From: JBBDWK01 sp040902885
GTDB lineage: Bacteria; Acidobacteriota; Terriglobia; Bryobacterales; Bryobacteraceae
Assembly: GCA_040902885.1 (NCBI GenBank)
Contig: JBBDWK010000075.1
Location: 1-64,000, forward strand
Direction of reading: 5' to 3'
Length of the DNA stretch: 64,000 nucleotides
In this document: in pieces, positions 35,661 to 44,450 of the stretch
Numbering within the stretch: the stretch's first letter is position 1
Layout: every line of letters starts with the position of its first letter
Notes under the pieces: model-generated
The model's input: the letters and a program-made list of their open reading frames with translations, nothing else
Told to the model about the DNA's origin: nothing
Database searches by the model: none
Position numbers and translations under genes: made by a program

Positions 35661-37625
35661 TTAGTTCACCATAATTCGAACTTTCGCGCGATTCGACCGG
35701 GTTTCCCCGTCTCCGACCATCCATTCGATTTCGTCGGCGCCGCGGAATCCTGGCGCAGGGGTATATGTAATGTCGTTGTCCATCCCTTGAAGTTCCCCAT
35801 TTGCCGGGCGTTTGACGATACGGACGCTGTACGGGCCCGGTCCATCGAGGTCGGTGTAGCGCAGGATAAACGTTATCGCCCTGCCGGAATCGACGGTAAT
35901 GGAAAGACCTTCGGCGCGCGGTGGCGTGTTCACCCCCGAGGCATTGGCGGTGACTGATACCGTGGCCGTGTTGGACACCCAGCCTTTGCCGCGCAGCCGC
36001 CACTCGAAACGGTCTTGACCAATGTGGCCGGGGGTCGGAGCGTACGTCCGGTCGGCGCCGGCGCCCTCAAGTTTTCCATGGCGCGGCGGGGTGACGATTT
36101 CATAGGTGTGCTGGCCATTGCCGAGAGCGGCCAGGTGGACCGGAACGGGCCGATCTCGCAAGGAGAAGATCTTCGCCGAGGCCGCCACGGGCGGGCCGTT
36201 CGTGTCACCTTGGATTCTGCGCAGGCGGAGCGCCCAATCGCCGCTACCGGGCGGAGCTAGAGTCTGCGTGCCGCCCGCCACGGCGGGCTCTTGCTTCCAC
36301 CCTCCGGCACGCGGGTCGAACCAATCCACCTGGTAGCGATTGCCGGCCGTCAGATCGACGGTGACAGATCCCCCTGACGGCAGGTACAAGGCGTAGGTTT
36401 CGCCCGGGCGCGCCAGACAGAAGGCGCGGCCCTTTCGGACCACGTGGTTGGCCGGGAACATCTCCTCGAATGCAAGGGTTTCCATGAACCGGCCGGCCGC
36501 CGCCAACTCCGTCCAGAGCGGCTCGAGAGCGGCATAGCCTTGCGGGACGGGCACGTACGGCTCCCACATGCCGCCGGCCATATACACGGCCCACCAGCTG
36601 CGGCGGTCCTCCGACGGGCGGGCCTCGTCGAAGGAGACTACCAGGGGGCGCTGCTTGCGGACCAGGCCGGCCTGCCACCAGTCGATGGCCAACTGATTGA
36701 GCGTCTCGGGCTTGCTCGGATTCGTCTGTACGCTGGTGAGCTGGACGTTCGGGCTATCGATGTATTCCGGCCGCGGGGTGTTCACGTTGTGGATGGCGCG
36801 CGGGTGACGATAGGGGTCCATGTCGCCGAACACTTTCATGTGCTGGAGGGCTTCGGCCAGGGAATAGTTTTCGTTGTGCTCCTCGCCGAAGTTGAAATAA
36901 ATGGCCGGCAGGTAGCCGAAGCGGGCGATCATCTCGCGGTAGTAACGCGCGTGGTCATACTCCGTCCAGGCGCTGTCGTCTTCCAGCACAATCTGGATTA
37001 CGATTCCCTTCGACTGGATGTATTCGAAGAAGTCGCGCCACTTTTCGAGCTTGTCGTGGTTGAATCGGCGGTGATTCCGCTTGGCCTCCTCCGGCGTATC
37101 GCCCAACCAGGGCCAGACGTCGTTTTCGTCGCCTTCCAGATTGTGCGTCATGATGTAGACGGCGTTGATACCCTTCTCAGCGAGGTAGTCGATCTGCCGC
37201 TTCTTGGCGTTCCAGTCATTCAAGCCGAATGCCTTCCCGAGGAAGTTTTCCGGTTCGTCGGCGCCGAACTTGATCCAGTAGCCTCCGTCGCGAAACTTGA
37301 GGTAGCGTCGGCCGGTGTATTCGAGGCGTCCTTTCGTGCCCGAGGGCGGATCGACGACCGTGAAGGACCCCGTGCGGCCGTTCAGCTCCGCCTCGCTGCT
37401 TTCCGTCCTGTAGATCCAGGCGCCGTTGCGGTCCGCCGAGAAGCGCACCTTCCACGCGGTTCCTCCTTCATGGAAACCCGGAACCCGGAAGGCTTCGCCG
37501 CGGGGCGCGGTGAAGGTCACATCCAGGGAAGCAGCGTCGTTGGCCGGTCCCTGGAATGGAACCTCGATTTTGTCCCATCGGGGAAAACTCCCCAGCACGG
37601 CCAGGAGCAGCATCGCGATGGGCAT
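35661..37625 (-). CDS. Exported DUF5060 glycoside-hydrolase-like protein
   Basis: The 654-residue product has a short signal (MPIAMLLLAVLGSFP). An N-terminal DUF5060 beta-sandwich spans about residues 17-100 (WDKIEVPFQGPANDAASLDV, GFHEGGTAWKVRF). A TIM-barrel-like hydrolase domain follows (YWIKFGADEPENFLG, LAEKGINAVYIMTHNLEGDE, YFNFGEEHNENYSL, whose acidic residues may be catalytic). A collagen-binding-like beta domain comes next (about 400-460). Two cadherin/Ig-like repeats close the protein (HGKLEGAGADRTYAPTPGHI and ANGELQGMDNDITYTPAPGF). It is translationally coupled (TGATG) to the TonB-dependent receptor, so the pair may bind, cut and import an unknown glycan or peptide. Confidence 0.85.
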   Translation of the reverse strand: MPIAMLLLAVLGSFPRWDKIEVPFQGPANDAASLDVTFTAPRGEAFRVPGFHEGGTAWKVRFSADRNGAWIYRTESSEAELNGRTGSFTVVDPPSGTKGRLEYTGRRYLKFRDGGYWIKFGADEPENFLGKAFGLNDWNAKKRQIDYLAEKGINAVYIMTHNLEGDENDVWPWLGDTPEEAKRNHRRFNHDKLEKWRDFFEYIQSKGIVIQIVLEDDSAWTEYDHARYYREMIARFGYLPAIYFNFGEEHNENYSLAEALQHMKVFGDMDPYRHPRAIHNVNTPRPEYIDSPNVQLTSVQTNPSKPETLNQLAIDWWQAGLVRKQRPLVVSFDEARPSEDRRSWWAVYMAGGMWEPYVPVPQGYAALEPLWTELAAAGRFMETLAFEEMFPANHVVRKGRAFCLARPGETYALYLPSGGSVTVDLTAGNRYQVDWFDPRAGGWKQEPAVAGGTQTLAPPGSGDWALRLRRIQGDTNGPPVAASAKIFSLRDRPVPVHLAALGNGQHTYEIVTPPRHGKLEGAGADRTYAPTPGHIGQDRFEWRLRGKGWVSNTATVSVTANASGVNTPPRAEGLSITVDSGRAITFILRYTDLDGPGPYSVRIVKRPANGELQGMDNDITYTPAPGFRGADEIEWMVGDGETRSNRAKVRIMVN

Positions 37626-40600
37626 CAGAACTCGAACCTCAGTGCGAGCTGCATAATGCGGCCGGCGCCGGCCGAGGTGATGCGCCCCAGCGTGGCGGTG
37701 GTGGCGAGGCTGGAGCCGGGGTTGCCGAAGTCAGGGCGGTTGAAACTATTGAAGAGGTCCCAGCGAGCCTCGATGAGTTTGGTTTCGCTCCACACGCGGA
37801 ACTTCTTGTTCAGGCTCAGATCCACATTTGCCGTGCCGGGACCGATTACGACATTGCGGCCGGCAGTGCCGAATCGGCCCAATGGACTGTGAGCGAACAC
37901 GCTGGGGTCAAAGTATCGTTCCAGCCGTTCGGCTCTTGGGCGGTCCGCGGGCAGTTTGGGATCGCCAAACAGGTCCGGCCGATCCTTATTCACACCCTGC
38001 AATGAGTTGTCGCGGCCGGAGACGATGTTGATAGGAGAGCCGTCCTGGAGAGTGGCGATGCCGGAGATCTGCCAGCCGCCCACAATGCGGTTGGACTTGA
38101 GAAACGGTAGTTCCCACAACCAGGAGACCGCCACGCGGTGCCGGACATCGAAGCTGCCCAGGCCGCGCGATCCGCGGCGGTCGTACGGATTCTGAGAGAA
38201 CCAGTCGTCGGCAACTTCGCTGGTGCTGGCCTCATCGATTGCCTTCGACCAGGCGTAACTCAAGAGGACCGTGTGGCCGTGGGAGAGCCGCTTGTTGACC
38301 ACTACCTGCAAGCCGTGATAGCTGGAAATCCCGTCCGTGCTGTAGGCCTGGAGTGACGCGAAGTTGGGGGCATAGATCCGGCGCTGATCGGTGTTCTGAG
38401 TGGTGGACTGGCCGGGAATGAAGACGGCGGGGTTCTGCTGCTGCGCCATGCTAACCTTACGGCCGAGGGTGGCGACATAGCTGGCCTGCACGAGGGTGCG
38501 GCCCCAGACCTCCTGTTCGAGCGTAAAGTTCAGGTTCTGTGCATAGGGCGTGGAAACGTCGCCAACGAAGGAATTGGTCATGGCGATAGGAAAGGTAAAG
38601 GCAGGATTGTTGCGATCCAGAGGAATGCCGTAAGGTACCTGGATGTTACGCTGCGGATCGGTGAGAGGACCGACATCGTTGGTCAACACATCGGCGCCGA
38701 ACGGCTGAGCGTTCTGCGTCGCCACCTGCCCGATGAGCGGGTCATAACTAACCCCATAACCGCCGCGGAGACTGGTTTTCCCGTTTCCGAAAACGTCGAA
38801 GGCGAAGCCGATGCGAGGGCCGATGTTGAAGGCGTCGCGCTGAAAGGGGAACGCGGCGTCGTCCTGGTAAATCATGCCGGTGGGCGCGGCCGGAAAGAGG
38901 CTTGATCGCGCCCCGGGAACCATCGCGGCGAACTGGCCGTCGACGGCTCGCCATGGCGTGTAAACTTCCGACCGCAAGCCGAAGCTCAGACTCAGCCGCC
39001 GGGTGGCGCGCCAACGGTCCTGCACATAGAAGGCGTAATTCCAATACTGCGCATCGTTGTTGCGAAACTTTTCCTGGCGAAGCTGGGAGGCCCGTCCAAG
39101 AAAAAAGTCGGACATGGCGTTACGCGTAAGGAAGCCGTTGAAGGTGATCTCCCCATAGGAGCGGCCGCTGTTATTCAGCAGAAACCGCTGCTGATAAAAG
39201 GAGCCGCCGTACTTGAATTCGTGCTTGCCGCGGAACCAGCTCAAATCGCCGGCGCCTTCGTAGGTGTCGCTGATGCGGCTTCCTTCGCGAGCGGAAGCAG
39301 CGTTCATGCGGCCGGAGATGGTCATCAGCGGCAAGCTGCCCGGTCCACCGCCCGTGACAAAGTTCGATCCGAGATCGGCCAGCGTGGTGCGGACGAGGTT
39401 CAGCTCCGAATAGCGGAACCGGGTGACCGAGGCCCTGGCGTTGAGCAGAAGAGTGGGACTGAAAGTGTGAGTATGGGCGAGGTTGGCGTTTTGCGACCGG
39501 TCATCGAGGGAGGAAGCGGCATAGCCGTCGACGTTACTTCCGGCGAACGGGTTCAGTGTGCCGGGGGTGTCGATGTAATAGCGAAATGTGGTCCGATCGG
39601 CCGGAGTAAAGTCGTAGTCCACACGGCCCAGGATCATATCGCTCTCCGTTGGAACGCTAATCTGAGTGACGTACTGCCCGTTAGGGCGGTTGGGAAGCGG
39701 GAAGAGTTCCGCCAGCTTGAGTGCGACGGGGTCCAGCCGGCTGGCCGGAATGATGCCGTTCGGGAAGGGCTGATTGGTGTCCGGATCCGTGGGCCGTGTC
39801 CCTATCGTCTGCGAGAAATTTCCCGCTCGTTCTTCGGCGGTGGGCGGAAATGCCGACGACACGACACGGTCGGCGCGGCTCTCCAGCCCTTGATAGGAAA
39901 CGAAGAAGAAGGCCTTGTTGCGCCGGATGGGTCCGCCCAGGGTTCCGCCGAACTGGTTGTACCGGAGCTTGGGGACGGATTGGGCGAAAAAGCTGCGGGC
40001 GTCGAGGGCGTCGTTGCGGAAGTAGTCCCAAAGCGAGCCGTGGAACTGGTTGGTGCCGCTTTTGGTGACCGCGCTGATCGCCGCCGAGCCGTGACCGAAG
40101 TCGGCGGTGACGCCGCTGGTGACAACCTTGACTTCCTGTATGGCGTCGGGCGGGGGCTGGATCAGTCCCTGGCCGCGATGGCCGTAGTAGAGGCTGGCGC
40201 CGTCCAGCATGATGTTGGTTGAATAGCTCCGGTTGCCGTTGACGTTGACGCGCTGCTGGTTGAATCCCGGCCCGTTCTCGAGCGCACTACGCGTCACTGC
40301 CGGCGTCAGCGCGGCCAGGCTCAGCACATTGCGGCCGTTAAGGGGCAGGTCGACCAGGCGGCGGCTGTCGATGAGCGTGTCAAGAGTGCCGGTGGTGATA
40401 TTGACGGGCGAGATTTCATCGGTGACCGTGACCGTTTCGTTGACCGTGCCGACTTCGAGCGTCACGTCAACCTGGAGGATCTGGTTGGAGGTCAGAGCAA
40501 TGCCGGTCCGGTGGAAGCGCTTGAAGCCCTCCGCCTCGGCCGACACGGAGTAGTTTCCAATCGGCAGAGACCGGGCAAGATAGATGCCAAGCTCGTTGGC

Positions 40601-40789
40601 ATTGAATTCAAAGCGCTGGCCGGTTTGCTCGTTCTGGATGATAACCCTGGCACTCGAGACTCCGAGGCCCTGGGAATCGCTCACGGTTCCGGAAATCTGA
40701 CCGGTAGTGAGCTGAGCGAGAGCAGGAACGCCACCGAAGGCAGTCAGTAGCAGGAGGAGGAGGCAAGGAGTTTGCTTCTGAAACAGCAT
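37625..40789 (-). CDS. TonB-dependent receptor, Oar-like, with carboxypeptidase-regulatory domain
   Basis: The 1054-residue outer-membrane protein has a signal peptide (residues 1-25) and an N-terminal CarboxypepD_reg-like domain (ISGTVSDSQGLGVSSARVII). The plug domain carries DLPLNGRNVLSLAALTPAVT, NQQRVNVNGNRSYSTNIMLD and GVTADFGHGSAAISAVTKSG. The long barrel contains FHGSLWDYFRNDALDARSFF and ends in ALRFEF, with a terminal aromatic residue. This plug and barrel type is abundant in Acidobacteria and probably imports polymers or large molecules. The upstream region carries a palindrome over a possible -35 box. The DUF5060 gene follows with a one-base overlap. Confidence 0.94.
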   Translation of the reverse strand: MLFQKQTPCLLLLLLTAFGGVPALAQLTTGQISGTVSDSQGLGVSSARVIIQNEQTGQRFEFNANELGIYLARSLPIGNYSVSAEAEGFKRFHRTGIALTSNQILQVDVTLEVGTVNETVTVTDEISPVNITTGTLDTLIDSRRLVDLPLNGRNVLSLAALTPAVTRSALENGPGFNQQRVNVNGNRSYSTNIMLDGASLYYGHRGQGLIQPPPDAIQEVKVVTSGVTADFGHGSAAISAVTKSGTNQFHGSLWDYFRNDALDARSFFAQSVPKLRYNQFGGTLGGPIRRNKAFFFVSYQGLESRADRVVSSAFPPTAEERAGNFSQTIGTRPTDPDTNQPFPNGIIPASRLDPVALKLAELFPLPNRPNGQYVTQISVPTESDMILGRVDYDFTPADRTTFRYYIDTPGTLNPFAGSNVDGYAASSLDDRSQNANLAHTHTFSPTLLLNARASVTRFRYSELNLVRTTLADLGSNFVTGGGPGSLPLMTISGRMNAASAREGSRISDTYEGAGDLSWFRGKHEFKYGGSFYQQRFLLNNSGRSYGEITFNGFLTRNAMSDFFLGRASQLRQEKFRNNDAQYWNYAFYVQDRWRATRRLSLSFGLRSEVYTPWRAVDGQFAAMVPGARSSLFPAAPTGMIYQDDAAFPFQRDAFNIGPRIGFAFDVFGNGKTSLRGGYGVSYDPLIGQVATQNAQPFGADVLTNDVGPLTDPQRNIQVPYGIPLDRNNPAFTFPIAMTNSFVGDVSTPYAQNLNFTLEQEVWGRTLVQASYVATLGRKVSMAQQQNPAVFIPGQSTTQNTDQRRIYAPNFASLQAYSTDGISSYHGLQVVVNKRLSHGHTVLLSYAWSKAIDEASTSEVADDWFSQNPYDRRGSRGLGSFDVRHRVAVSWLWELPFLKSNRIVGGWQISGIATLQDGSPINIVSGRDNSLQGVNKDRPDLFGDPKLPADRPRAERLERYFDPSVFAHSPLGRFGTAGRNVVIGPGTANVDLSLNKKFRVWSETKLIEARWDLFNSFNRPDFGNPGSSLATTATLGRITSAGAGRIMQLALRFEF

Positions 40790-40805
40790 GGCGCAAATGA
40801 TGCTA

Positions 40806-40836
40806 TTTCATACAGCATGTCGAGTGCAAGCACTCG
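40806..40836 (-). promoter_or_regulatory. Candidate promoter with overlapping palindrome for the TonB receptor gene
   Basis: On the minus strand, TTGCAC and TAGCAT are separated by 18 bases upstream of the ATG at 40789. CGAGTGC-TT-GCACTCG (40821-40836) is a perfect 7+7 palindrome covering the -35 box, a natural place for a repressor or activator. The regulator is unknown. Confidence 0.4.
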
Positions 40837-40896
40837 CCCGAAAGGCTTTGATTTTTCCCTTACCCTCTCCCCCTCCGGCTTCACCTCAAACCTCTT

Positions 40897-41115
40897 CTAA
40901 GCGGCAGGGGTGATTTCGACTTCTCCCGCAAAACTTGACGGTTTCGGAATTGGAAGGCCTTCCTCGCGCATTCCCTCAAGGTGCAGCTGGATGGCTTCGT
41001 GAATCAAGCGTTCGACTTCTTCACGGGAATCGCCTACGGCAATGACGCCCGGAAGGTCCGGAAGGTATGCTCCCCAGGAAGTTGGCCCTTGTTCGTAGAT
41101 TACCGTGTACTTCAT
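40897..41115 (-). CDS. hicB: HicB-family antitoxin
   Basis: The 72-residue protein has the partial RNase H-like fold of HicB: YTVIYEQGPTSWGAYLPDLP, then GVIAVGDSREEVERLIHEAI and HLEGMREEGLPIPKPSS. It is the antitoxin half of HicAB, and starts by 4-base overlap (ATGA) with the hicA stop. It is short and lacks an extra C-terminal DNA-binding domain, as is common for the type encoded after hicA. Confidence 0.92.
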   Translation of the reverse strand: MKYTVIYEQGPTSWGAYLPDLPGVIAVGDSREEVERLIHEAIQLHLEGMREEGLPIPKPSSFAGEVEITPAA

Positions 41116-41315
41116 TGATCTTCTTCTTTCCGCTCCAGCCCGGCGTTTCTCAAGATTGCTTTCAAAGTTCCGATAGGGACGTCTTTACCCAGATTCCCTG
41201 GGACTGTCGCGAGCAACTGCTTGCCCGGATGCTTGAACTGTCGGTGGCTGCCCTTTGTTGTCCTCAATCGCCAACCATTGGATTCCAATAGCCGAATCAG
41301 GTCTCGAACCTTCAC
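41112..41315 (-). CDS. hicA: HicA-family mRNA interferase toxin
   Basis: The 67-residue protein from a GTG start has the double-stranded RNA-binding-like fold: KVRDLIRLLESNGWRLRTTK then GSHRQFKHPGK, where His in GSHRQF is the usual catalytic residue. It is the first gene of the hicAB pair. An AGGA immediately before the GTG is too close to be a well-placed ribosome site, so expression may be weak. HicA degrades translated mRNA when not bound by HicB. Confidence 0.92.
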   Translation of the reverse strand: MKVRDLIRLLESNGWRLRTTKGSHRQFKHPGKQLLATVPGNLGKDVPIGTLKAILRNAGLERKEEDQ

Positions 41316-41391
41316 TCCTTTTGAGGATAGCGTAAAGTCCCTATAAAGCTTGTGCCGCCCTCCTCTGAAATCTCATTGGCTGGGGAAATTC

Positions 41392-41760
41392 CTACCGCCG
41401 CCATCCCTTCAGCCTTGTGCAAATCCTGAGTTTATTACCGTCGGGATCGATGACGGTCATATCGCGCAATCCCTGAAGGCTCTCGTTCGGAGGCTCTTTC
41501 ACCGGAACTCCCCTGCTCTGGAAGTCGGCGTACCAGGCATCCACATCGGGGACATAGAGATGGACCAACCCGCCCACCGGGCAGTCCCCTCTGTGCTCGG
41601 TCAGAAAAAAAGCGAGGCCATCCCGGGAGACCTGCATGAAGACGGGAAAGTGCGGCTTGAAGCGGTGTTCCCAATCGATCTGGAAGCCGAGCCCATCGAT
41701 ATAGAACGCCTTACTCCTGGCATAGTCGGTGATCCGCAGTGTGGGAACAACCTGCTGCAC
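41392..41760 (-). CDS. VOC (glyoxalase/bleomycin-resistance fold) protein
   Basis: The 122-residue protein has the paired beta-alpha-beta-beta-beta pattern of the VOC superfamily: VVPTLRITDYARSKAFYIDG near the start, LVHLYVPDVDAWYADFQSRG in the middle and DMTVIDPDGNKLRICTRL at the end. This is the layout of glyoxalase I-like and bleomycin-binding proteins. The exact reaction cannot be assigned. It lies 18 bases after an unknown protein's stop and is probably the third gene of the beta-helix operon. Confidence 0.88.
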   Translation of the reverse strand: MQQVVPTLRITDYARSKAFYIDGLGFQIDWEHRFKPHFPVFMQVSRDGLAFFLTEHRGDCPVGGLVHLYVPDVDAWYADFQSRGVPVKEPPNESLQGLRDMTVIDPDGNKLRICTRLKGWRR

Positions 41761-41778
41761 GAGTCTGCCGCCTGGCGG

Positions 41779-42399
41779 CTACACTCCGTTGGCGCTCCAG
41801 CGTCCGTCCGGCGTTTCCACCGCGAACGCCTCGATTGAACCGTCGCCCAGCCGAACGGTCTTCAGTTTCTGCAATACTTCTCGAACCTGCTGGTCGCTCC
41901 ACATGCCGCGACCGTAGATCCTCAAGCCGTTCATAGCATCGGCAACCTGTTGCGGCGTGGCCGGTCCCAACCCTTTCAGCGCCATGAGCAGGCCGTAATC
42001 GGACGCATCGAGGCTCGCGCTTTTCGCTCTCAGCTTTCTGCTCACCGCCAGTGCCGCGAAAATCAGGGCTACGGCAAACCCGGCGGGACTCGCAGCGCCG
42101 ACGGCAGTCGCGTACGCCGCGATTGCCGAGGCTACCGGGGCCAAAGCGGCCACGAAATCCAGGTGGTCGTTTCGAATGACCCAGCTCGTCCATCCCAACT
42201 GGCCGCCGTAAAAGTGCCCAGATCCTTCGGTGATGCGTGCCTCGATAAACTCCCCGGCGTGTTTCGCAATCTCGTCTCTCAACTCAACGGGGAATTTGCC
42301 GGACTCGGCGATCAGCGCCCGCACTTCTTCAATCCGTTTCTCCCGCTCTCCCGGCGTCTCGGGAAACGGGTCGGCCATTGGTTCAGACATCCTGCTCAT
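41779..42399 (-). CDS. Protein of unknown function with central membrane segment
   Basis: The 206-residue protein has an acidic helical start (EREKRIEEVRALIAESGK). A hydrophobic Ala-rich stretch (about residues 80-125) could form one or two membrane segments. The C-terminal 60 residues (DYGLLMALKGLGPATPQQVA, DQQVREVLQKLKTVRLGDGS) resemble a small winged helix. I do not recognise a family. It overlaps the beta-helix gene by 4 bases (ATGA), so the two are probably coexpressed. Confidence 0.7.
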   Translation of the reverse strand: MSRMSEPMADPFPETPGEREKRIEEVRALIAESGKFPVELRDEIAKHAGEFIEARITEGSGHFYGGQLGWTSWVIRNDHLDFVAALAPVASAIAAYATAVGAASPAGFAVALIFAALAVSRKLRAKSASLDASDYGLLMALKGLGPATPQQVADAMNGLRIYGRGMWSDQQVREVLQKLKTVRLGDGSIEAFAVETPDGRWSANGV

Positions 42400-44324
42400 T
42401 CTCCTCGCTTCGAACCAGACCGCGGTCCGTACACGGGCGCCGGCCGGCCCACTTCGTGAGCGCCGAGGTCCGGCGCCTTTCCGGTATGATCGTCGTTCAC
42501 GCCCGGCAGACGGACGCCCGCATCCACCGCCTTGCCGCCGGGTTTGAGCCGGAAATTCAGGTCGCGCGCATGATAGACGGCGTGAGGGTCGTCGGCGGCC
42601 GGCGCGCGCAGGTTCTCGAAGATGTCGAAGTCCACCTCGACGCCATGCCGCTCCTGCCCGGTCGCCTCACTCAATCCAGCCAGCGTGGGGAACGCCTGGA
42701 AGGGCGCGCGCTCCTCATAGTCCCGCAGCACCCCCGCGCGCGGCGCTCTCCAGAAGTATTGATCCTTGGCTTTGGGGTTCGGGCGGTAGCCGTTGTAGTC
42801 GTAAGTGGAGTACGCGGTCGCATTACCGAAACGGTAGATTCCCCGGTTGGGCTTGTCGGGACCGAGAAACAGGTTGTTGCGGAAGTGCCCGTTCGAAAAG
42901 ATCTGCCCGTTGTTGTTTTCCGAGATCACGGTGTTGTGGTAAAGCACCACGCCGGCCGGCTTCACATTGAACTTCAGGGCGCAACCCGTCGGAACGTGAT
43001 AGACCACGTTGCGGATGAAGTAGGCCGGCCCGCCATAGACCGGCTGCGCGCTCAACCCGCACTGCGCCGCGTTCACGCCCCGGTTTCGCATCACCCGAAT
43101 GTTGTGCACTCCGCCATCGGTCTCGACGAAATCGTCGGCCATAAGATGAATATCGTTGTTATAGATATCGATGGATGTCGCGTGATGGTCCTCCTCCTTG
43201 TCCGGGCTTCCGTGGGTGCAGACGGTGACACCGTCATGGAAATACGCGACGTAGTTGTGGCAGATCGCGTGGCCGGACCCATAGACTTTCACGCCATAGA
43301 AGCTCGTGAGCGGATTCGCGCCATAGATGCCTGGATTGAACCAGCCGAGCAGACGATAGGGGTCGTCGCGGCCGATCATGACGTTGTCGGCGATATAAAA
43401 GTCCTGCGATCCCGCATAGGTCGAGGTGACGCCGATGCCGACATCTTCCACCCGGCAGTTGCGTACCGTAAGGCCTTTGGAGCCTCCTACGTCCTTCAAG
43501 CCGGCAAAGAAGGCGACATCCGTGTTCCGGACAACAAGTCCCTCGAAGATATGGTAGTCGGCTGCCATCAGGTCGAAGAGGCGGTGGTTGCCGTCGCCGT
43601 CGAAAATGACTTCCCCGTCACCCGCCGCGCGAATCACGATGGGCCGCTCGGGGGTGCCCTTGGCCGTAAGGACATACGTGCCGTCGAACGGCAATCCCAG
43701 CGGATCGGAATAGTTGAGCCGGTCGCTCTTGTAGATGCCGGCATGCATCAGGATGACGTCGCCCGGTTGCACCTTCCGTTCGGTGACCACGGACCAGTCG
43801 CCTCTGCCCGAGCCATAGTAGGCCGACTTCAGGCCGGTGAACGCCGGCTCTTGTTTTCCGCCTTTCCAGTTGGGCGGATAGACGTGCAACACCCTGCCGT
43901 CCGGCGCGGCCTTCGGTTCGCCGCGCGTCCGTATTTTCACCGTTTGGACCGCCTCGCCGCTGACTCCGTCCGGGTCCTTCAACTCGAAGCGGGCTTCATA
44001 CTCAGTGTCCGGCTCCAGATCCAGGATGCTGCCGGCAAACATATCCGGCACGGTATAGTCCAGGTGAAGGTCCAGCCGATACACCCTTTCTCCGCCCAGG
44101 CGCAACAGCGGCAGAGTGTCTTTCCAGGAGGTCTCGCCCGCCTTCCGGTAGCTGACGCCGACAGTGGAATTGCGGTTTGCGTCCCCGGAAACGCTCCAGT
44201 GAAAGCCGAGGTTGATTAAGGTCGGCCGCTCCACAACGAACTTGCCAGGGGCCACGGCGTCGGTGGCTCGAAGGGACAGGGCAAAGATGAGAAACAGGAA
44301 GAGAACCGAATGTAGCCTGCGCAT
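42396..44324 (-). CDS. Exported right-handed parallel beta-helix protein
   Basis: The 642-residue protein starts MRRLHSVLFLFLIFALSLRA, a signal peptide. A TTG at 44336 is in frame but would leave almost no leader after the TATAAT at 44348-44353. An N-terminal fibronectin-like region (about 30-140) is followed by pectate-lyase-type coils rich in Asn: RAAGDGEVIFDGDGNHRLFD, a stretch with VRNCRVEDVGIGVTSTYAGS, and ATSIDIYNNDIHLMADDFVE. Proteins of this shape usually bind or cleave polysaccharides such as pectin, alginate or heparin-like chains. The catalytic residues cannot be fixed by eye. Confidence 0.84.
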   Translation of the reverse strand: MRRLHSVLFLFLIFALSLRATDAVAPGKFVVERPTLINLGFHWSVSGDANRNSTVGVSYRKAGETSWKDTLPLLRLGGERVYRLDLHLDYTVPDMFAGSILDLEPDTEYEARFELKDPDGVSGEAVQTVKIRTRGEPKAAPDGRVLHVYPPNWKGGKQEPAFTGLKSAYYGSGRGDWSVVTERKVQPGDVILMHAGIYKSDRLNYSDPLGLPFDGTYVLTAKGTPERPIVIRAAGDGEVIFDGDGNHRLFDLMAADYHIFEGLVVRNTDVAFFAGLKDVGGSKGLTVRNCRVEDVGIGVTSTYAGSQDFYIADNVMIGRDDPYRLLGWFNPGIYGANPLTSFYGVKVYGSGHAICHNYVAYFHDGVTVCTHGSPDKEEDHHATSIDIYNNDIHLMADDFVETDGGVHNIRVMRNRGVNAAQCGLSAQPVYGGPAYFIRNVVYHVPTGCALKFNVKPAGVVLYHNTVISENNNGQIFSNGHFRNNLFLGPDKPNRGIYRFGNATAYSTYDYNGYRPNPKAKDQYFWRAPRAGVLRDYEERAPFQAFPTLAGLSEATGQERHGVEVDFDIFENLRAPAADDPHAVYHARDLNFRLKPGGKAVDAGVRLPGVNDDHTGKAPDLGAHEVGRPAPVYGPRSGSKRGE

Positions 44325-44450
44325 AGTGTTTTCCAAAGGTTCTGGCCATTATAGGTCTGCTTGTGGTCTTTCGCACGGACCAGGATCCGGCAAGTATTCG
44401 TACGGATGCCCGGTTCGTCCAGTTCGGCGATAATAGGCAAGCGCACCCCG

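Noticed and set aside
42378..44219. A 613-codon open frame antisense to the beta-helix gene
   Set aside because: Val/Asp/Arg-rich shadow without family motifs, whereas the minus-strand product has a signal peptide and beta-helix coils.
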